This document shows positions 26,477-35,439 of a DNA stretch of 64,000 nt, piece by piece (position 1 is the first letter of the stretch; the number at the start of each line of letters is the position of its first letter). The notes below the pieces were generated by a model, which was not told the origin of the DNA, did no database searches, and saw only the letters and a program-made list of their open reading frames with translations. This DNA comes from UBA1206 sp050953105. GTDB taxonomy: Bacteria > Bacillota > Clostridia > Oscillospirales > CAG-382. The stretch is from the NCBI GenBank assembly GCA_050953105.1, contig JBMNMA010000004.1, positions 620,001-684,000 of the forward strand. The letters are read 5' to 3'. The position numbers were made by a program, and so were the translations under genes.

Positions 26477-27402
26477 AACACCGTTTCAACCACCTTGGGG
26501 CATATCTCCGGCGAGTAGCGCCACCTGCATAACCTGCCGGAGGTATAGCGGTAATCGTAGGTATAGTCGGGCTTTTCCTTTTCGGCTTTGTCTATAATAA
26601 CAAGCTTTACCTTCATTTTTTGGGGAATTACGCTTTTTATGTAAACAGAAACCATGTCCCCCGGTTCAAGGCCTTCCCTGTATTCGGCAAGGCCCGCAAG
26701 GTTTGGGGCAAGTTCCACAAAGATGCCGTATTTTTCAACGCTGCGGACAACACCCGTAACCGCCTGTCCTGCCGGGAACATTTCGGCGTTTTCCTCCCAG
26801 GTTCCAAGCAGCTCTTTATGGGTAAGAGAAACCCGCCCGTCGCAGTCGCAGGCAGTTTTTATTACAGCCTTTATCCGCTGTCCGGTGTAAAACCTGTCTT
26901 TGGGATGGGAAATACGGGACACCGACATCGCATCAATAGGTAAAAGCGACACAATGCCGCAGCCTATATCGCAAAAGGCGCCGAAGGGTTCCATATGAGT
27001 TACCACCGCATCTATTATATCTCCCGGTTCGTAGTAGGTTATGCAGTTGTCCATGCATTCCCGCTGGGCCATGCGGCGGGAAAGAATAACGGTATTGTCG
27101 TTTATTTCAACCACCTTAAAGCAAACGGTTTTACCCACCCGTGATATGACGGCGATTTCCCGTGAACTCTCACGGACGCTGTCATCGGTGCATTCGGCGT
27201 AGGGTATAATTCCGCTGATTCCCCCGGGAAGCCTGATATAGAGATTGTGGTTTTCGTCGCAGCGGAGGGCTTTTCCCTCAAGAATTGCCCCGTGTTCCAT
27301 GGCCTTTTCAAGGGTTGCATAAGACCTGCAGTATTCCCTCACCCGGCTTGTGTTAATTATCATCCCCTCGGGAGGGTAGTCGTTGTTTTTCATATCCACC
27401 AT
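26446..27402 (-). CDS. S1 RNA-binding domain protein, RpsA-like
   Basis: This 318-residue protein has three S1/OB repeats: about residues 37-115, 128-205 (GDIIDAVVTHMEPFGAFCDI) and 212-275 (GQAVTGVVRSVEKYGIFVEL). The first is divergent. Short S1-repeat proteins of this kind in Clostridia are often annotated as ribosomal protein S1-like; a role in mRNA binding or translation is inferred. It is transcribed leftward, convergent with obg, with a 31-bp overlap of coding ends and no terminator between them. A near-palindromic CTGTCAA/TTGACAG lies just upstream of its start. Confidence 0.88.
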   Translation of the reverse strand: MVDMKNNDYPPEGMIINTSRVREYCRSYATLEKAMEHGAILEGKALRCDENHNLYIRLPGGISGIIPYAECTDDSVRESSREIAVISRVGKTVCFKVVEINDNTVILSRRMAQRECMDNCITYYEPGDIIDAVVTHMEPFGAFCDIGCGIVSLLPIDAMSVSRISHPKDRFYTGQRIKAVIKTACDCDGRVSLTHKELLGTWEENAEMFPAGQAVTGVVRSVEKYGIFVELAPNLAGLAEYREGLEPGDMVSVYIKSVIPQKMKVKLVIIDKAEKEKPDYTYDYRYTSGRLCRWRYSPEICPKVVETVFQNTKSNWIP

Positions 27403-27560
27403 ACCTTTCCTTGCCTGTCAATTTGACAGCCGCACTTTATAAAATCATTTTACTAATCTATATGCTTAAACAACAATTAATATAAATTAAACTTTATATA
27501 TTCCAAATAAGCAATATAAGTTTCTAAAAACATTATAACCAAATTAATAATCCAAATAAA

Positions 27561-27720
27561 ATCCCGTTTTTTCAGCGGGTCCCCCGCCGAAAAAACACCG
27601 CCAAAGCGAGCAGAGCGAGCACGCACGCCGAGGGGAGGAGGAAAGGCAAAGCCTTTCCGACGGCGATAAGCGTGCGCAAAACTCCCATAACACAAACACA
27701 AACAAAGTTTGTGTTTGTCA
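27561..27720. repeat. Composite hairpin-rich intergenic element
   Basis: The 348-bp gap between the S1 gene and prfA holds no gene but a dense set of inverted repeats. TTTTTTC-a-GCGGG pairs with CCCGC-c-GAAAAAA (about 27568-27597). The direct repeat GCGAGC-aga-GCGAGC follows. GCACGC-a-CGCCG pairs with CGGCG and GCGTGC around an inner GAAAGGC/GCCTTTC hairpin. A perfect 12-bp arm ACAAACACAAAC (27692-27703) pairs with GTTTGTGTTTGT (27707-27718). The GC-rich core differs from the AT-rich flanks, which suggests a repeat-family insertion or a structured leader of prfA. Confidence 0.55.
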
Positions 27721-27750
27721 TAATATATATACGAAAGGACTTCCTAACGT

Positions 27751-28824
27751 ATGTTTGAAAAACTTGAGCAAATAGAAAAAAAACTAACCGAAATAGAAGA
27801 TAAGCTTTCCGACCCTTCGATAATTGCGGATATTTCCCAGTACACCGCTTTAATGAAGGAATACAAAAAGATAACCCCCATTGTTGAAAAATACCGCGAA
27901 TACAAACGGGCTAAAGCGGACATTACCGAAGGCAACGAGATTCTCGAAACCACCGATGACGGCGAAATGCGGGAGCTTGCCAGGGAGCAGATTGAAAATG
28001 CTATGCAGGCAACGGAAAAGGCCACCGAGGAGCTTCGCATTATGCTGCTTCCCACCGACCCCAACGACGATAAGAACGTTATCATCGAAATCAGAGCCGG
28101 TGCCGGAGGCGAGGAAGCCGCCCTCTTTGCCGGGGTGCTTTACCGTATGTATAACATGTATGCCGTAGCCCGGGGATACCGGTGCGAGCTGCTGTATGCC
28201 AACGAAACCGAGCTGGGCGGCTTTAAGGAAGTTTCCTTTATGGTAACCGGCGAGGGGGCATATTCCCGTTTCAAGTTCGAATCGGGGGTTCACCGTGTTC
28301 AGCGTGTTCCCGAAACCGAATCCCAGGGGCGGATACAAACCTCCACTGCCACCGTTGCGGTGCTGCCGGAGGTTGAGGATTCAGACTTTCAGCTTAACAT
28401 GGAAGAGCTTGAAATAACCACCCACCGTTCCACCGGTGCCGGCGGACAGCACGTAAATAAAACCGAGTCGGCCATAAGGATTGTCCATATACCCACCGGG
28501 ACGGTGGTTGACTGCCAGGACGAAAGATCCCAGCTTAAAAATAAGGAAAAAGCATTAAAAATCATGAAGGCCCGCCTTGCCGAGCTGGACCGGCAGAAAA
28601 AAGAAGCCGAGCTTGCCAGTCAGCGGCGCAGTCAGGTGGGAACCGGCGACCGGAGCGAGCGGATACGCACCTACAACTATCCCCAGGGCAGGGTTACCGA
28701 CCACAGAATCGGTCTTACCATTTATACCATAGAAACCTTTGTAAACGGCGATATGGACGATATGATAGACGCACTTATCACCGCCGACCGGGCAGCAAAG
28801 CTGGCGGCACAAAGCGAAAATTAA
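27751..28824 (+). CDS. prfA: Peptide chain release factor 1
   Basis: RF1 recognises UAA and UAG and triggers hydrolysis of peptidyl-tRNA. The 357-residue protein carries the catalytic GGQ in STGAGGQHVNKTESA near residue 230 and the flanking RVPETESQGRIQTSTATVAV typical of RF1 rather than RF2. There is no programmed frameshift. AAAGGA lies 11 bases before the ATG. It precedes rpmE, a common order in Firmicutes, but rpmE has its own promoter. Confidence 0.95.
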   Translation: MFEKLEQIEKKLTEIEDKLSDPSIIADISQYTALMKEYKKITPIVEKYREYKRAKADITEGNEILETTDDGEMRELAREQIENAMQATEKATEELRIMLLPTDPNDDKNVIIEIRAGAGGEEAALFAGVLYRMYNMYAVARGYRCELLYANETELGGFKEVSFMVTGEGAYSRFKFESGVHRVQRVPETESQGRIQTSTATVAVLPEVEDSDFQLNMEELEITTHRSTGAGGQHVNKTESAIRIVHIPTGTVVDCQDERSQLKNKEKALKIMKARLAELDRQKKEAELASQRRSQVGTGDRSERIRTYNYPQGRVTDHRIGLTIYTIETFVNGDMDDMIDALITADRAAKLAAQSEN

Positions 28825-28853
28825 AAAACATAAATAAAATTATAAAAAAACAC

Positions 28854-28882
28854 TTGCAATTATATCATTTCTATGTTATACT
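28854..28882 (+). promoter_or_regulatory. SigA-type promoter for rpmE
   Basis: TTGCAA, a 17-bp spacer and TATACT lie just after prfA, about 45 bp before the L31 start. Confidence 0.75.
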
Positions 28883-28926
28883 GCACGTTGCGTGAATTTA
28901 TGAGTAGAAAGAGAGGGATATATAAA

Positions 28927-29127
28927 ATGAAACCTAATATTCATCCTGAATACAAAGAAACAGTGATCAGGTGCGCTTGCGGCGAAGAATACAAAACTCA
29001 TTCCTGCAAAGATTCCGTTAAGGTTGATATATGCTCTAAATGCCATCCCTTTTTCACCGGAAAACAGAAGTTTATCGATACCGGTGGACGTGTTGACAAG
29101 TTTAAGAAGAGATTCAACCTCGAATAA
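28927..29127 (+). CDS. rpmE: 50S ribosomal protein L31
   Basis: L31 bridges the ribosomal subunits. The 66-residue protein begins MKPNIHPEYKETVIRCACG and has CxC plus CSKC, so it is the zinc-binding (C+) form. The frame is open from 28873, but that ATG overlaps the promoter; AGAGAGGGA lies about 8 bases before the ATG at 28927, which also matches the normal L31 N-terminus. A strong terminator follows. Confidence 0.97.
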   Translation: MKPNIHPEYKETVIRCACGEEYKTHSCKDSVKVDICSKCHPFFTGKQKFIDTGGRVDKFKKRFNLE

Positions 29128-29141
29128 TGGACCCGACCTGT

Positions 29142-29176
29142 GCGGCTGTTTCCTTAGAAACAGCCGCAATTTTTTT
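29142..29176 (+). terminator. Rho-independent terminator after rpmE
   Basis: A perfect 11-bp stem (GCGGCTGTTTC with GAAACAGCCGC, loop CTTA) is followed by a seven-T run. Confidence 0.92.
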
Positions 29177-29282
29177 CGCAGGCACACCTTGGCGGTGTTT
29201 TTTCACCGGATAGTGAAAAAACAAGGTATATGTGTAATCTGTTATAACACTATTTGACAGATTGCTTGCAACAGGAGAATTT

Positions 29283-30563
29283 ATGACCGAAAACAATGTG
29301 CTGATAAATAATCAGACCGGGGAAAAGGCAAGGGCGGTGCTTATTTCCCTTAAAACACCGTCCATGACCGACGACGGGGTGGAAGTATCCCTCGACGAGC
29401 TTGAACGGCTGCTTGAAACCGCCGGAGGGGAAACGGTGCTGCGGGTTGTCCAGTCAAGGGAATCCCCCGATACCGCCACATATATCGGAAAAGGCAAGGC
29501 GGCAGAGGTGGCCGAATTTATTAAAAACGACGGCAATATAAGCCTTGCGGTGGTGGATAACGAGCTTACCCCTTCCCAGATTGCCAACCTTGAGGACGCT
29601 TTGGATGTTCGTGTTATCGACCGGACAATGCTTATCCTTGACATTTTCGCCCTTCACGCCACCACAAGCGAAGGCAAGCTTCAGGTTGAAATAGCCTGTC
29701 TTAAATACACCGCACCCCGCATTATCGGCCGGGGTAAGGAAATGTCCCGTCTTGGTGGCGGCATAGGCACCAGAGGCCCCGGCGAAAGCCAGCTTGAAAC
29801 AGACCGCCGGCATTTAAAACGGCGTATAACCTATTTAACCGAACGCCTGGAAGAGCTTGAGCGCTCAAGGGCTACCAAGCGGGGAGTGCGGGAAAAAAGC
29901 AAAATCAAAACCGTGGCCATAGCCGGATATACCAACGCCGGCAAGTCCACTTTATTAAACTACCTCACCGGAGCAGGGGTGCTGTCTGAAGACAAGCTGT
30001 TTGCCACCCTTGACCCCACCACCCGCAGACTGACGCTGCCTAACGGGGAGGAAATACTTCTCACCGACACGGTTGGATTTATCGACCGGCTTCCCACCCA
30101 TCTGGTAAAGGCATTTAAATCCACCTTAGAGGAAATCAAATACGCCAACGCCATAGTCTGCCTGGTAGATTCATCCGAGCCGGACAGCGAACGGGCAAGA
30201 AAGCGCAAGGTTACCGAAAACCTTATAAACGAGCTTTCCGGCGGCGGCATAGAGGTTATCTGGTGCTACAACAAAGCCGACATTGCCACCGGCACGGATT
30301 ATATTCCACCCGAAGGGGTTCTTATTTCAGCATCCACAGGAGACGGGGTGGATAAACTCCTTGAAAAAATTGCCGAGGTGCTGTCGGGGGGCAAACGGGT
30401 TTTAACCTTTTATTTCCCCCATTCAAAGGCCGCAGAGGCAAACGGACTGTATAGAAACGCCGTGGTAAAATCGGCAGAATACGACGAAAACGGGGTTACC
30501 ATTGTCGCCGAGTGCGAAAAGGCGGTGGCAGGCAGATATTCTGCTTTTGTGCAGATGCCATAA
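29283..30563 (+). CDS. hflX: GTPase HflX
   Basis: HflX is a ribosome-splitting GTPase used in stress recovery. The N-terminal domain (GKAAEVAEFIKNDG, VVDNELTPSQIANLED, DRTMLILDIFALHA) is followed by the Gly-rich linker GGIGTRGPGESQLETDRR and the G domain (G1 AGYTNAGKSTLLN near residue 210, G3 DTVGFIDRLP, G4 NKAD). The length is about 426 residues from the chosen start. The frame extends to a TTG at 29262, but AGGAG at 29273-29277 fits the ATG at 29283. A 10-bp inverted repeat (29197-29222) of unknown role lies upstream. Confidence 0.95.
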   Translation: MTENNVLINNQTGEKARAVLISLKTPSMTDDGVEVSLDELERLLETAGGETVLRVVQSRESPDTATYIGKGKAAEVAEFIKNDGNISLAVVDNELTPSQIANLEDALDVRVIDRTMLILDIFALHATTSEGKLQVEIACLKYTAPRIIGRGKEMSRLGGGIGTRGPGESQLETDRRHLKRRITYLTERLEELERSRATKRGVREKSKIKTVAIAGYTNAGKSTLLNYLTGAGVLSEDKLFATLDPTTRRLTLPNGEEILLTDTVGFIDRLPTHLVKAFKSTLEEIKYANAIVCLVDSSEPDSERARKRKVTENLINELSGGGIEVIWCYNKADIATGTDYIPPEGVLISASTGDGVDKLLEKIAEVLSGGKRVLTFYFPHSKAAEANGLYRNAVVKSAEYDENGVTIVAECEKAVAGRYSAFVQMP

Positions 30564-30636
30564 AAATTACAGGACAAAAATAAGATGAAATATTGCCTTC
30601 CTTGTCATATAATGATAGTGAAAGGAAGGTAATATT

Positions 30637-31494
30637 ATGCAATTAAACGGCATTGATGTTTATAATAACCACGGCAAAATCGATTGGAACAAGGTTAAAG
30701 CTTCCGGTGTTTCCTTTGTCATGTGCAAAGCCAGTCAGGGTTCAAAGCTTTCCGATCCCTCAAGTCCTCCATTTGAGGACGTAAATTTCGGCGAATATAT
30801 CAAAGGCGCCACAAAAAGCGGAATTCACTGCGGAGCATATCATTATCTGACAGCCCTAACCCCCGAAAAGGCAGAAAAAGAAGCAGAGTTTTTTGTAAAA
30901 ACCCTTCAAAAATACCAAAGCCAAATTGTCTATCCCTGTGCGCTGGACTTGGAAGGTGATATGTATAAAAAGAATTCCAAAGCCCAAAACACCAAGCTGG
31001 TTAAGGTGTTTACCGATAAGGTTAAAAGTGCGGGATTTATCCCTATGCTTTATACCAACCTTGATTTTTATCAGAATTGCTATAATATAAAAGACCTTGT
31101 GGGACTTGACATTTGGTTTGCAAGGTATTATAAAGACCGCTCCCCCAACCCCAAACCCGATATTCAGGGCATAACCATGTTCCAATGGACCGATTCGGGG
31201 ACCGTTAACGGAATTTCCTCCAAGGTGGATTTGAATGTCAGTTATGTTGATTATTCAAAAATCACCAAACCCTCCGACACCACCTTTAATGTGGGCGACA
31301 CGGTTGTATTTACCGATAAGGCTGTAACCTACTGGCCAAACGGACCGAAAATTCCCGACTATGTAAGGAAAAAATCCTATAAAATAACCCAAACCCAAAG
31401 CAAGGGCAAGGATTTTATTATGGAGGGCGCAAAGTGCGTTCTGCTTGGGGAAATCAACACCTGGACGGCAATGGATAATATTCAAAAGGTTTAA
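30637..31494 (+). CDS. GH25 family lysozyme with C-terminal SH3-like domain
   Basis: This is an N-acetylmuramidase of the GH25 (Chalaropsis/phage lysozyme) family. The opening GIDVYNNHGKIDWNKVKASG is diagnostic; acidic residues of ALDLEGD near residue 102 and DVNFG-type contacts line the active site, and FQWTDSGTVNGISSKVDLN ends the barrel. Residues about 220-285 form a small beta-rich region (VGDTVVFTDKAVTYW) that resembles cell-wall-binding SH3-like domains. There is no signal peptide, as in phage endolysins, but no other phage gene is nearby. GGAAGG lies 7 bases before the ATG. Confidence 0.9.
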   Translation: MQLNGIDVYNNHGKIDWNKVKASGVSFVMCKASQGSKLSDPSSPPFEDVNFGEYIKGATKSGIHCGAYHYLTALTPEKAEKEAEFFVKTLQKYQSQIVYPCALDLEGDMYKKNSKAQNTKLVKVFTDKVKSAGFIPMLYTNLDFYQNCYNIKDLVGLDIWFARYYKDRSPNPKPDIQGITMFQWTDSGTVNGISSKVDLNVSYVDYSKITKPSDTTFNVGDTVVFTDKAVTYWPNGPKIPDYVRKKSYKITQTQSKGKDFIMEGAKCVLLGEINTWTAMDNIQKV

Positions 31495-31546
31495 AACCTA
31501 TCATTTATCTACAGCCAGACAGCTAAAATAAAAAAGACAAAATACA

Positions 31547-31577
31547 ACAAAAAACGGGCTTTTACGCCCGTTTTTTT
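31547..31577. terminator. Bidirectional rho-independent terminator
   Basis: AAAAACGGGC pairs with GCCCGTTTTT, flanked by A and T runs, between the convergent lysozyme and alpha-galactosidase genes. Confidence 0.88.
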
Positions 31578-31579
31578 CG

Positions 31580-33757
31580 TTATATTCTTTCAAGAATCCA
31601 CATTGCAGACTTGTATTCAAGGGTTATTCTGACAGGAAGGCCAAAGCCCATAAGCTGGGCACCGGTGTAGGTGCTGCCGGTGAAAATGTCTTTGTAAATG
31701 GCATTGCCGTCAAGGCCTTTTAGCCTTATACGCTCGTTTTTGTCATACATCCGCACATGGGTGTTGACATAGCCGGCAACGCAAACCGACTTATCCGCCG
31801 AAACGGTGCACCAGGCGGCGCAGTCTTCCTCATAGTTGGTTTTAAGGCGGTAATAGTCGCCGGTAACCAGAACGTCGCCGTATTTCTTGTAAAGCTCCGC
31901 CGTTTTTACAACCGACTGCTTGTCCTCATCCGACAATGATGTGGGGTCAAGCTCGTAACCGAAGGAGCCGGTAAAGGCCACGGTAAAGCGGGTGGCAAAG
32001 TCGGTAACATGGGCGGTCTGGTGGTTGGGGGAGGCCGAAACATGGGCGGACATTGCCGACATGGGATATACAAGGGAGGTGCCGTATTGGATTTTAAGCC
32101 GTTCAATGGCGTCGGAGTTGTCGGAAGTCCAGGTTTGGGGCATGTAATAAAGCATGCCTGCGTCAAACCGGCCGCCGCCGCCCGAGCAGGATTCAAACAG
32201 CACGTCGGGGAAGTCGGTGACAAGCCTTTCAAGCAGGGAATACAACCCTAAGTAGTATCTGTGGGTAACCTCGCCCTGACGGTCGGGGGGGAGAAGTTCG
32301 CTCCCAACCTCGGTCATGTTGCGGTTGAAGTCCCATTTCACATAGGCTATCATGCCGGATTTTAATAAATCGGCTATTGAATTGTATAAATAGTCGCATA
32401 CCTCCGGACGGGAAAGGTCAAGTATAAGCTGATGCCTTCCTTCTGACCGGGGGCGGTTTTTGATATGCAGACACCAGTCGGGGTGGTTTCTGAATAAATC
32501 CGAATCGGGGGAAACCATTTCGGGTTCAAACCAGATGCCCAGGGTGCAGTTGTTTTCCTTAAGCATCCCGTAAATCTTATCAAGCCCGTTGGGGAGCTTG
32601 CGTCTGTCTATAACCCAGTCGCCAAGGGAGCAGTTGTCGGTGTCCCGCTTGCCGAACCAGCCGTCGTCGATAACCAAAAGCTCTATGCCAAGGTCGGCGG
32701 CGCACTTGCCGATTTTCAAAAGCCTTTCCTCATTAAAGGAGAAATAGCAGGCTTCCCAGCTGTTTAGAAGCACCGGACGGCGGACATTTTTATATTTACC
32801 ACGAATAAGCCGGTGGTTTATTGCTCTATGATACATTTGGGAAAGGGAGGTCAGACCGTCGCTTGTATGGCAAAGAGCCACCTCGGGGGTGTAAAATTCC
32901 TCGTCCCTTTCAAGCTTCCAGTAGAATCCGTCGGGGTTGATGCCTGCAAGCAGACGGCAGGCGTTATACTGGGTGCCTTCCGCCGAAATGGCGTGGGAAC
33001 CCGAATAAACCAGCATAGCTCCGTAAACGTCCCCGTGGTCCTCGTCGGCATTGGGGGATGAAAGTATCATAAACGGGTTGTGAACATGGCCCGACGCACC
33101 TCTGCGGCTGGCAAGCTCAAACTTGCCGTGGTTGAGCTTAAACCGCTCAATCATCCGCTCCCGGCAGTGGGTGCCGTAGTTGGATATAACATCAAAGTCC
33201 ATGTGGTCAAAGTCAATGCAGGCAGATGCCGCCGCTCTTATATAACAGGGCTTTTCGCCGCCGTTGCGTATAGCGGTGTGGCGGGTGATAATGCCGAAAT
33301 CCTCAAAGACGGTATAATAAAGGTCACATTCCACAAGGGAAACGTCGTCTTTTAAGGTTATCACAAGGGTTTGAGTATTATCGCCGTTTTCGGCATAAAA
33401 AGCGGGAAGGCCGGGAATGGCCGGCTTGCCGTCGGCAATTTTATGGGAAACATACCTTAAGTCGCATATGTTTGATCCGTCGGGGTTAATAATTTCAAGG
33501 GCGGGGGAGCGCATGTCCCCACGGCCGAAGCAGGGATATTCAAGGGGGGTGTCGTCAAGAATAAAGCCCTTGCAGCCCTCCATACGGGGTGAAAAGGCCG
33601 CCCGGCCCTGCTCCCAGCGCATATAGGAGTGGTCGGCAACGCCAAGCTTTTCCCCCCAGTAAAGGTGGAGGAGAAAGCCGTCACGCACTTGCATTACATA
33701 GGATGATTTTTGGGTGTCAAGCTGGAACTGCTTACAGTTTTCAAGATATGTAATCAT
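31580..33757 (-). CDS. Alpha-galactosidase, GH36
   Basis: The enzyme removes terminal alpha-galactose from raffinose-family sugars, galactomannan or glycolipids with retention of configuration. The 725-residue length and the order of a beta-sandwich N-terminal domain, TIM barrel and C-terminal beta domain fit GH36 group I. Landmarks are ELLVIDDGWFGKRD near residue 362, the nucleophile Asp in YVKWDFNRN near 472, ESCSGGGGRFD near 520 and the acid/base Asp in WTSDNSDA near 541. No signal peptide is present, so it acts in the cytoplasm on imported oligosaccharides. It is 14 bp after mgtE and probably shares its transcript, an odd pairing. Confidence 0.95.
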   Translation of the reverse strand: MITYLENCKQFQLDTQKSSYVMQVRDGFLLHLYWGEKLGVADHSYMRWEQGRAAFSPRMEGCKGFILDDTPLEYPCFGRGDMRSPALEIINPDGSNICDLRYVSHKIADGKPAIPGLPAFYAENGDNTQTLVITLKDDVSLVECDLYYTVFEDFGIITRHTAIRNGGEKPCYIRAAASACIDFDHMDFDVISNYGTHCRERMIERFKLNHGKFELASRRGASGHVHNPFMILSSPNADEDHGDVYGAMLVYSGSHAISAEGTQYNACRLLAGINPDGFYWKLERDEEFYTPEVALCHTSDGLTSLSQMYHRAINHRLIRGKYKNVRRPVLLNSWEACYFSFNEERLLKIGKCAADLGIELLVIDDGWFGKRDTDNCSLGDWVIDRRKLPNGLDKIYGMLKENNCTLGIWFEPEMVSPDSDLFRNHPDWCLHIKNRPRSEGRHQLILDLSRPEVCDYLYNSIADLLKSGMIAYVKWDFNRNMTEVGSELLPPDRQGEVTHRYYLGLYSLLERLVTDFPDVLFESCSGGGGRFDAGMLYYMPQTWTSDNSDAIERLKIQYGTSLVYPMSAMSAHVSASPNHQTAHVTDFATRFTVAFTGSFGYELDPTSLSDEDKQSVVKTAELYKKYGDVLVTGDYYRLKTNYEEDCAAWCTVSADKSVCVAGYVNTHVRMYDKNERIRLKGLDGNAIYKDIFTGSTYTGAQLMGFGLPVRITLEYKSAMWILERI

Positions 33758-33771
33758 ACAATATCCCCTTT

Positions 33772-35127
33772 TCAGAGATTTTCTATAAGTAATTTGGCAA
33801 TATTAAAGTAAACCAGCAAAGCTATGGCGTCCACTATGGTGGTAATAAAGGGCGATGCCATAACCGCAGGGTCAAAGCCTATACGCTTTGCAAGAATGGG
33901 CAGGGTAGAGCCGATGATTTTTGCGGTAAATACCACAACAACAAGGGTTATACACACCACCGCAGCCACCGACATGGAAATGTCGTTGCCGAAAATGAGG
34001 TTGTCAACCACAAGAATTTTAATAAAGTTTGCTACTGCAAGAACTATACCGCAAAGCAGTGATACACGCAGCTCTTTCCAGATAATGATAAGAATATTTT
34101 TCATGGAAATTTCGGAAAGCGCCATACCGCGTATAATTGTTACCGAAGCCTGGCTGCCGGCATTTCCTCCGGTATCCATAAGCATGGGGATAAAAGCGGT
34201 GAGTATAACGCTCCCCGCAAGAGCCGATTCAAAATGGTTTATAATCTGTCCCGTAAAGGTTGCCGATACCATAAGCAAAAGCAGCCAGGGAATACGGTTT
34301 TTCCAAATTTCAAGGACACTGGTTTTAAGATAGGGCTTGTCCGAGGGGACAAGAGCCGCCATCTTTTCAATGTCCTCGGTGGTAGCTTCTTCAATAACGT
34401 CAATAGCGTCGTCGAAGGTGACTATACCCACAAGGCGTTTTTCGTTGTCCACTACCGGAATGGCAAGCAGGTCATACTTTGACATTTCCCTTGCCACTTC
34501 CTCTTTATTCTCATTGGTTCCGGCGTATATGACGTGGGTTTCCATTATATCGGCAACAACGGCGTTGTCGTCTGCCACCAGCAGGTCCTTTACCGTAACC
34601 ACGCCAAGAAGTATCCGGTCGGAGGAGGTGACATAGCAGGTGTAAACCGTTTCCTTGTCCACCACCGTCCGGCGGATGCGTAATATCGCCTCCATAACCG
34701 TCATGGCGGGCCGGAGGGTGACATATTCGGTGGTCATGACGCTGCCGGCGGAATCTTCCGGGTAATTTAACAGCTCGTTAATTTGCTTGCGTTTTTCCTG
34801 GTCGGCGGATTTAAGTATCCGCTTTACCACGTTGGCGGGCATTTCTTCTATAATGTCCACCGTGTCGTCCATAAACAGCTCGTCGAATATTTCTTTAAGC
34901 TGACTGTCCGAAAAGGATTTAATAAGCAGCTCCTGTTCGGCGGAGTCCATTTCAACAAAGGTTTCTGCCGCCAGCTCTTTGGGCAGCACCCTGAACACCA
35001 CGGGTATGGTGCTCTCGTCAAGCTTGCCGATAGCCGCCGCCAGGTCCTGGGGAGTTTCCTCGGATAAAAACTGTTTGAGGGTGGAATAATCCTTTGCCTC
35101 AAGCAGTTCGAGTATTCTTTCTTCCAT
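33772..35127 (-). CDS. mgtE: Magnesium transporter MgtE
   Basis: MgtE is a dimeric Mg2+ channel gated by intracellular Mg2+. The 451-residue protein has the N domain (superhelical, residues about 1-130), two CBS domains (SAGSVMTTEYVTLRP near 127; VADIMETHVIYAG near 190) and a five-helix membrane domain with the ion-pathway motif LMDTGGNAGSQASVTIIRGM near 320. AAGGAGG lies 9 bases before the ATG. A leader of about 210 nt with a 21-codon open frame precedes it, so regulation by attenuation is possible. The alpha-galactosidase gene follows by 14 bp. Confidence 0.95.
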   Translation of the reverse strand: MEERILELLEAKDYSTLKQFLSEETPQDLAAAIGKLDESTIPVVFRVLPKELAAETFVEMDSAEQELLIKSFSDSQLKEIFDELFMDDTVDIIEEMPANVVKRILKSADQEKRKQINELLNYPEDSAGSVMTTEYVTLRPAMTVMEAILRIRRTVVDKETVYTCYVTSSDRILLGVVTVKDLLVADDNAVVADIMETHVIYAGTNENKEEVAREMSKYDLLAIPVVDNEKRLVGIVTFDDAIDVIEEATTEDIEKMAALVPSDKPYLKTSVLEIWKNRIPWLLLLMVSATFTGQIINHFESALAGSVILTAFIPMLMDTGGNAGSQASVTIIRGMALSEISMKNILIIIWKELRVSLLCGIVLAVANFIKILVVDNLIFGNDISMSVAAVVCITLVVVVFTAKIIGSTLPILAKRIGFDPAVMASPFITTIVDAIALLVYFNIAKLLIENL

Positions 35128-35187
35128 TTTAACCTTACCTCCTTGAAGAATAAACTTTCGGGAGCATAAGGCATTCGCAATGACGGT

Positions 35188-35253
35188 TTAAGTTTTAGCA
35201 AAAAAGGCAAAAAGAAGCCATCGCGGTATGCCTATACTACTTCCGGATTCCAT
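35188..35253 (-). CDS. Candidate 21-codon leader peptide of mgtE
   Basis: Within the mgtE leader, an ATG at 35253 opens a 21-residue peptide (MESGSSIGIPRW followed by LLFAFFAKT) with GAGG 9 bases upstream. It ends 60 bp before mgtE. The second half is hydrophobic and is encoded by a T-rich stretch that could act as the U tract of an attenuator. Mg2+-transporter leaders in enterobacteria (mgtL) use short ORFs for attenuation; here the analogy is only positional. The frame is open further upstream, so the peptide start is uncertain. I did not recognise the peptide family. Confidence 0.4.
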   Translation of the reverse strand: MESGSSIGIPRWLLFAFFAKT

Positions 35254-35347
35254 TCTTTTCGCCTCTTTCCTTATTATTTTTGACCGGCAACAAAATATAC
35301 CCGCCATAGATTTATCTTTTAACGGGTAACGGCCAGCCGTCTTTTTT

Positions 35348-35376
35348 ATAGTATATTTTTTACATCGTTTTGTCAA
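35348..35376 (-). promoter_or_regulatory. SigA-type promoter for mgtE-galactosidase
   Basis: Reading leftward, a perfect TTGACA, a 17-bp spacer and TACTAT (or TATACT at 15 bp). The transcript would start near 35340, leaving a leader of about 210 nt. I did not find the conserved GUUAGGUGAGGCUCC core of the M-box Mg2+ riboswitch in it. Confidence 0.7.
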
Positions 35377-35411
35377 GGGTAAAAAAAATAAATGGTAAAG
35401 CGAAAAAAAGG

Positions 35412-35439
35412 TTGATTTTTGTCTATATGGTGGTATAAT
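35412..35439 (+). promoter_or_regulatory. SigA-type promoter for upp-ung
   Basis: TTGATT, a 16-bp spacer and TATAAT lie about 100 bp before upp. The leader has two short hairpins (CCCG with CGGG near 35483-35503, and CCGTC with GACGG near 35514-35528) but no recognisable PyrR-binding loop. Confidence 0.68.

Noticed and set aside
30637..31494. Prophage remnant suggested by the signal-less GH25 endolysin-like gene
   Set aside because: No holin, integrase, tail or att-like repeats flank it; neighbours are housekeeping genes.
35128..35340. M-box (Mg2+) riboswitch upstream of mgtE
   Set aside because: The conserved core around GGUGAGGCUCC was not found in the leader on the correct strand.
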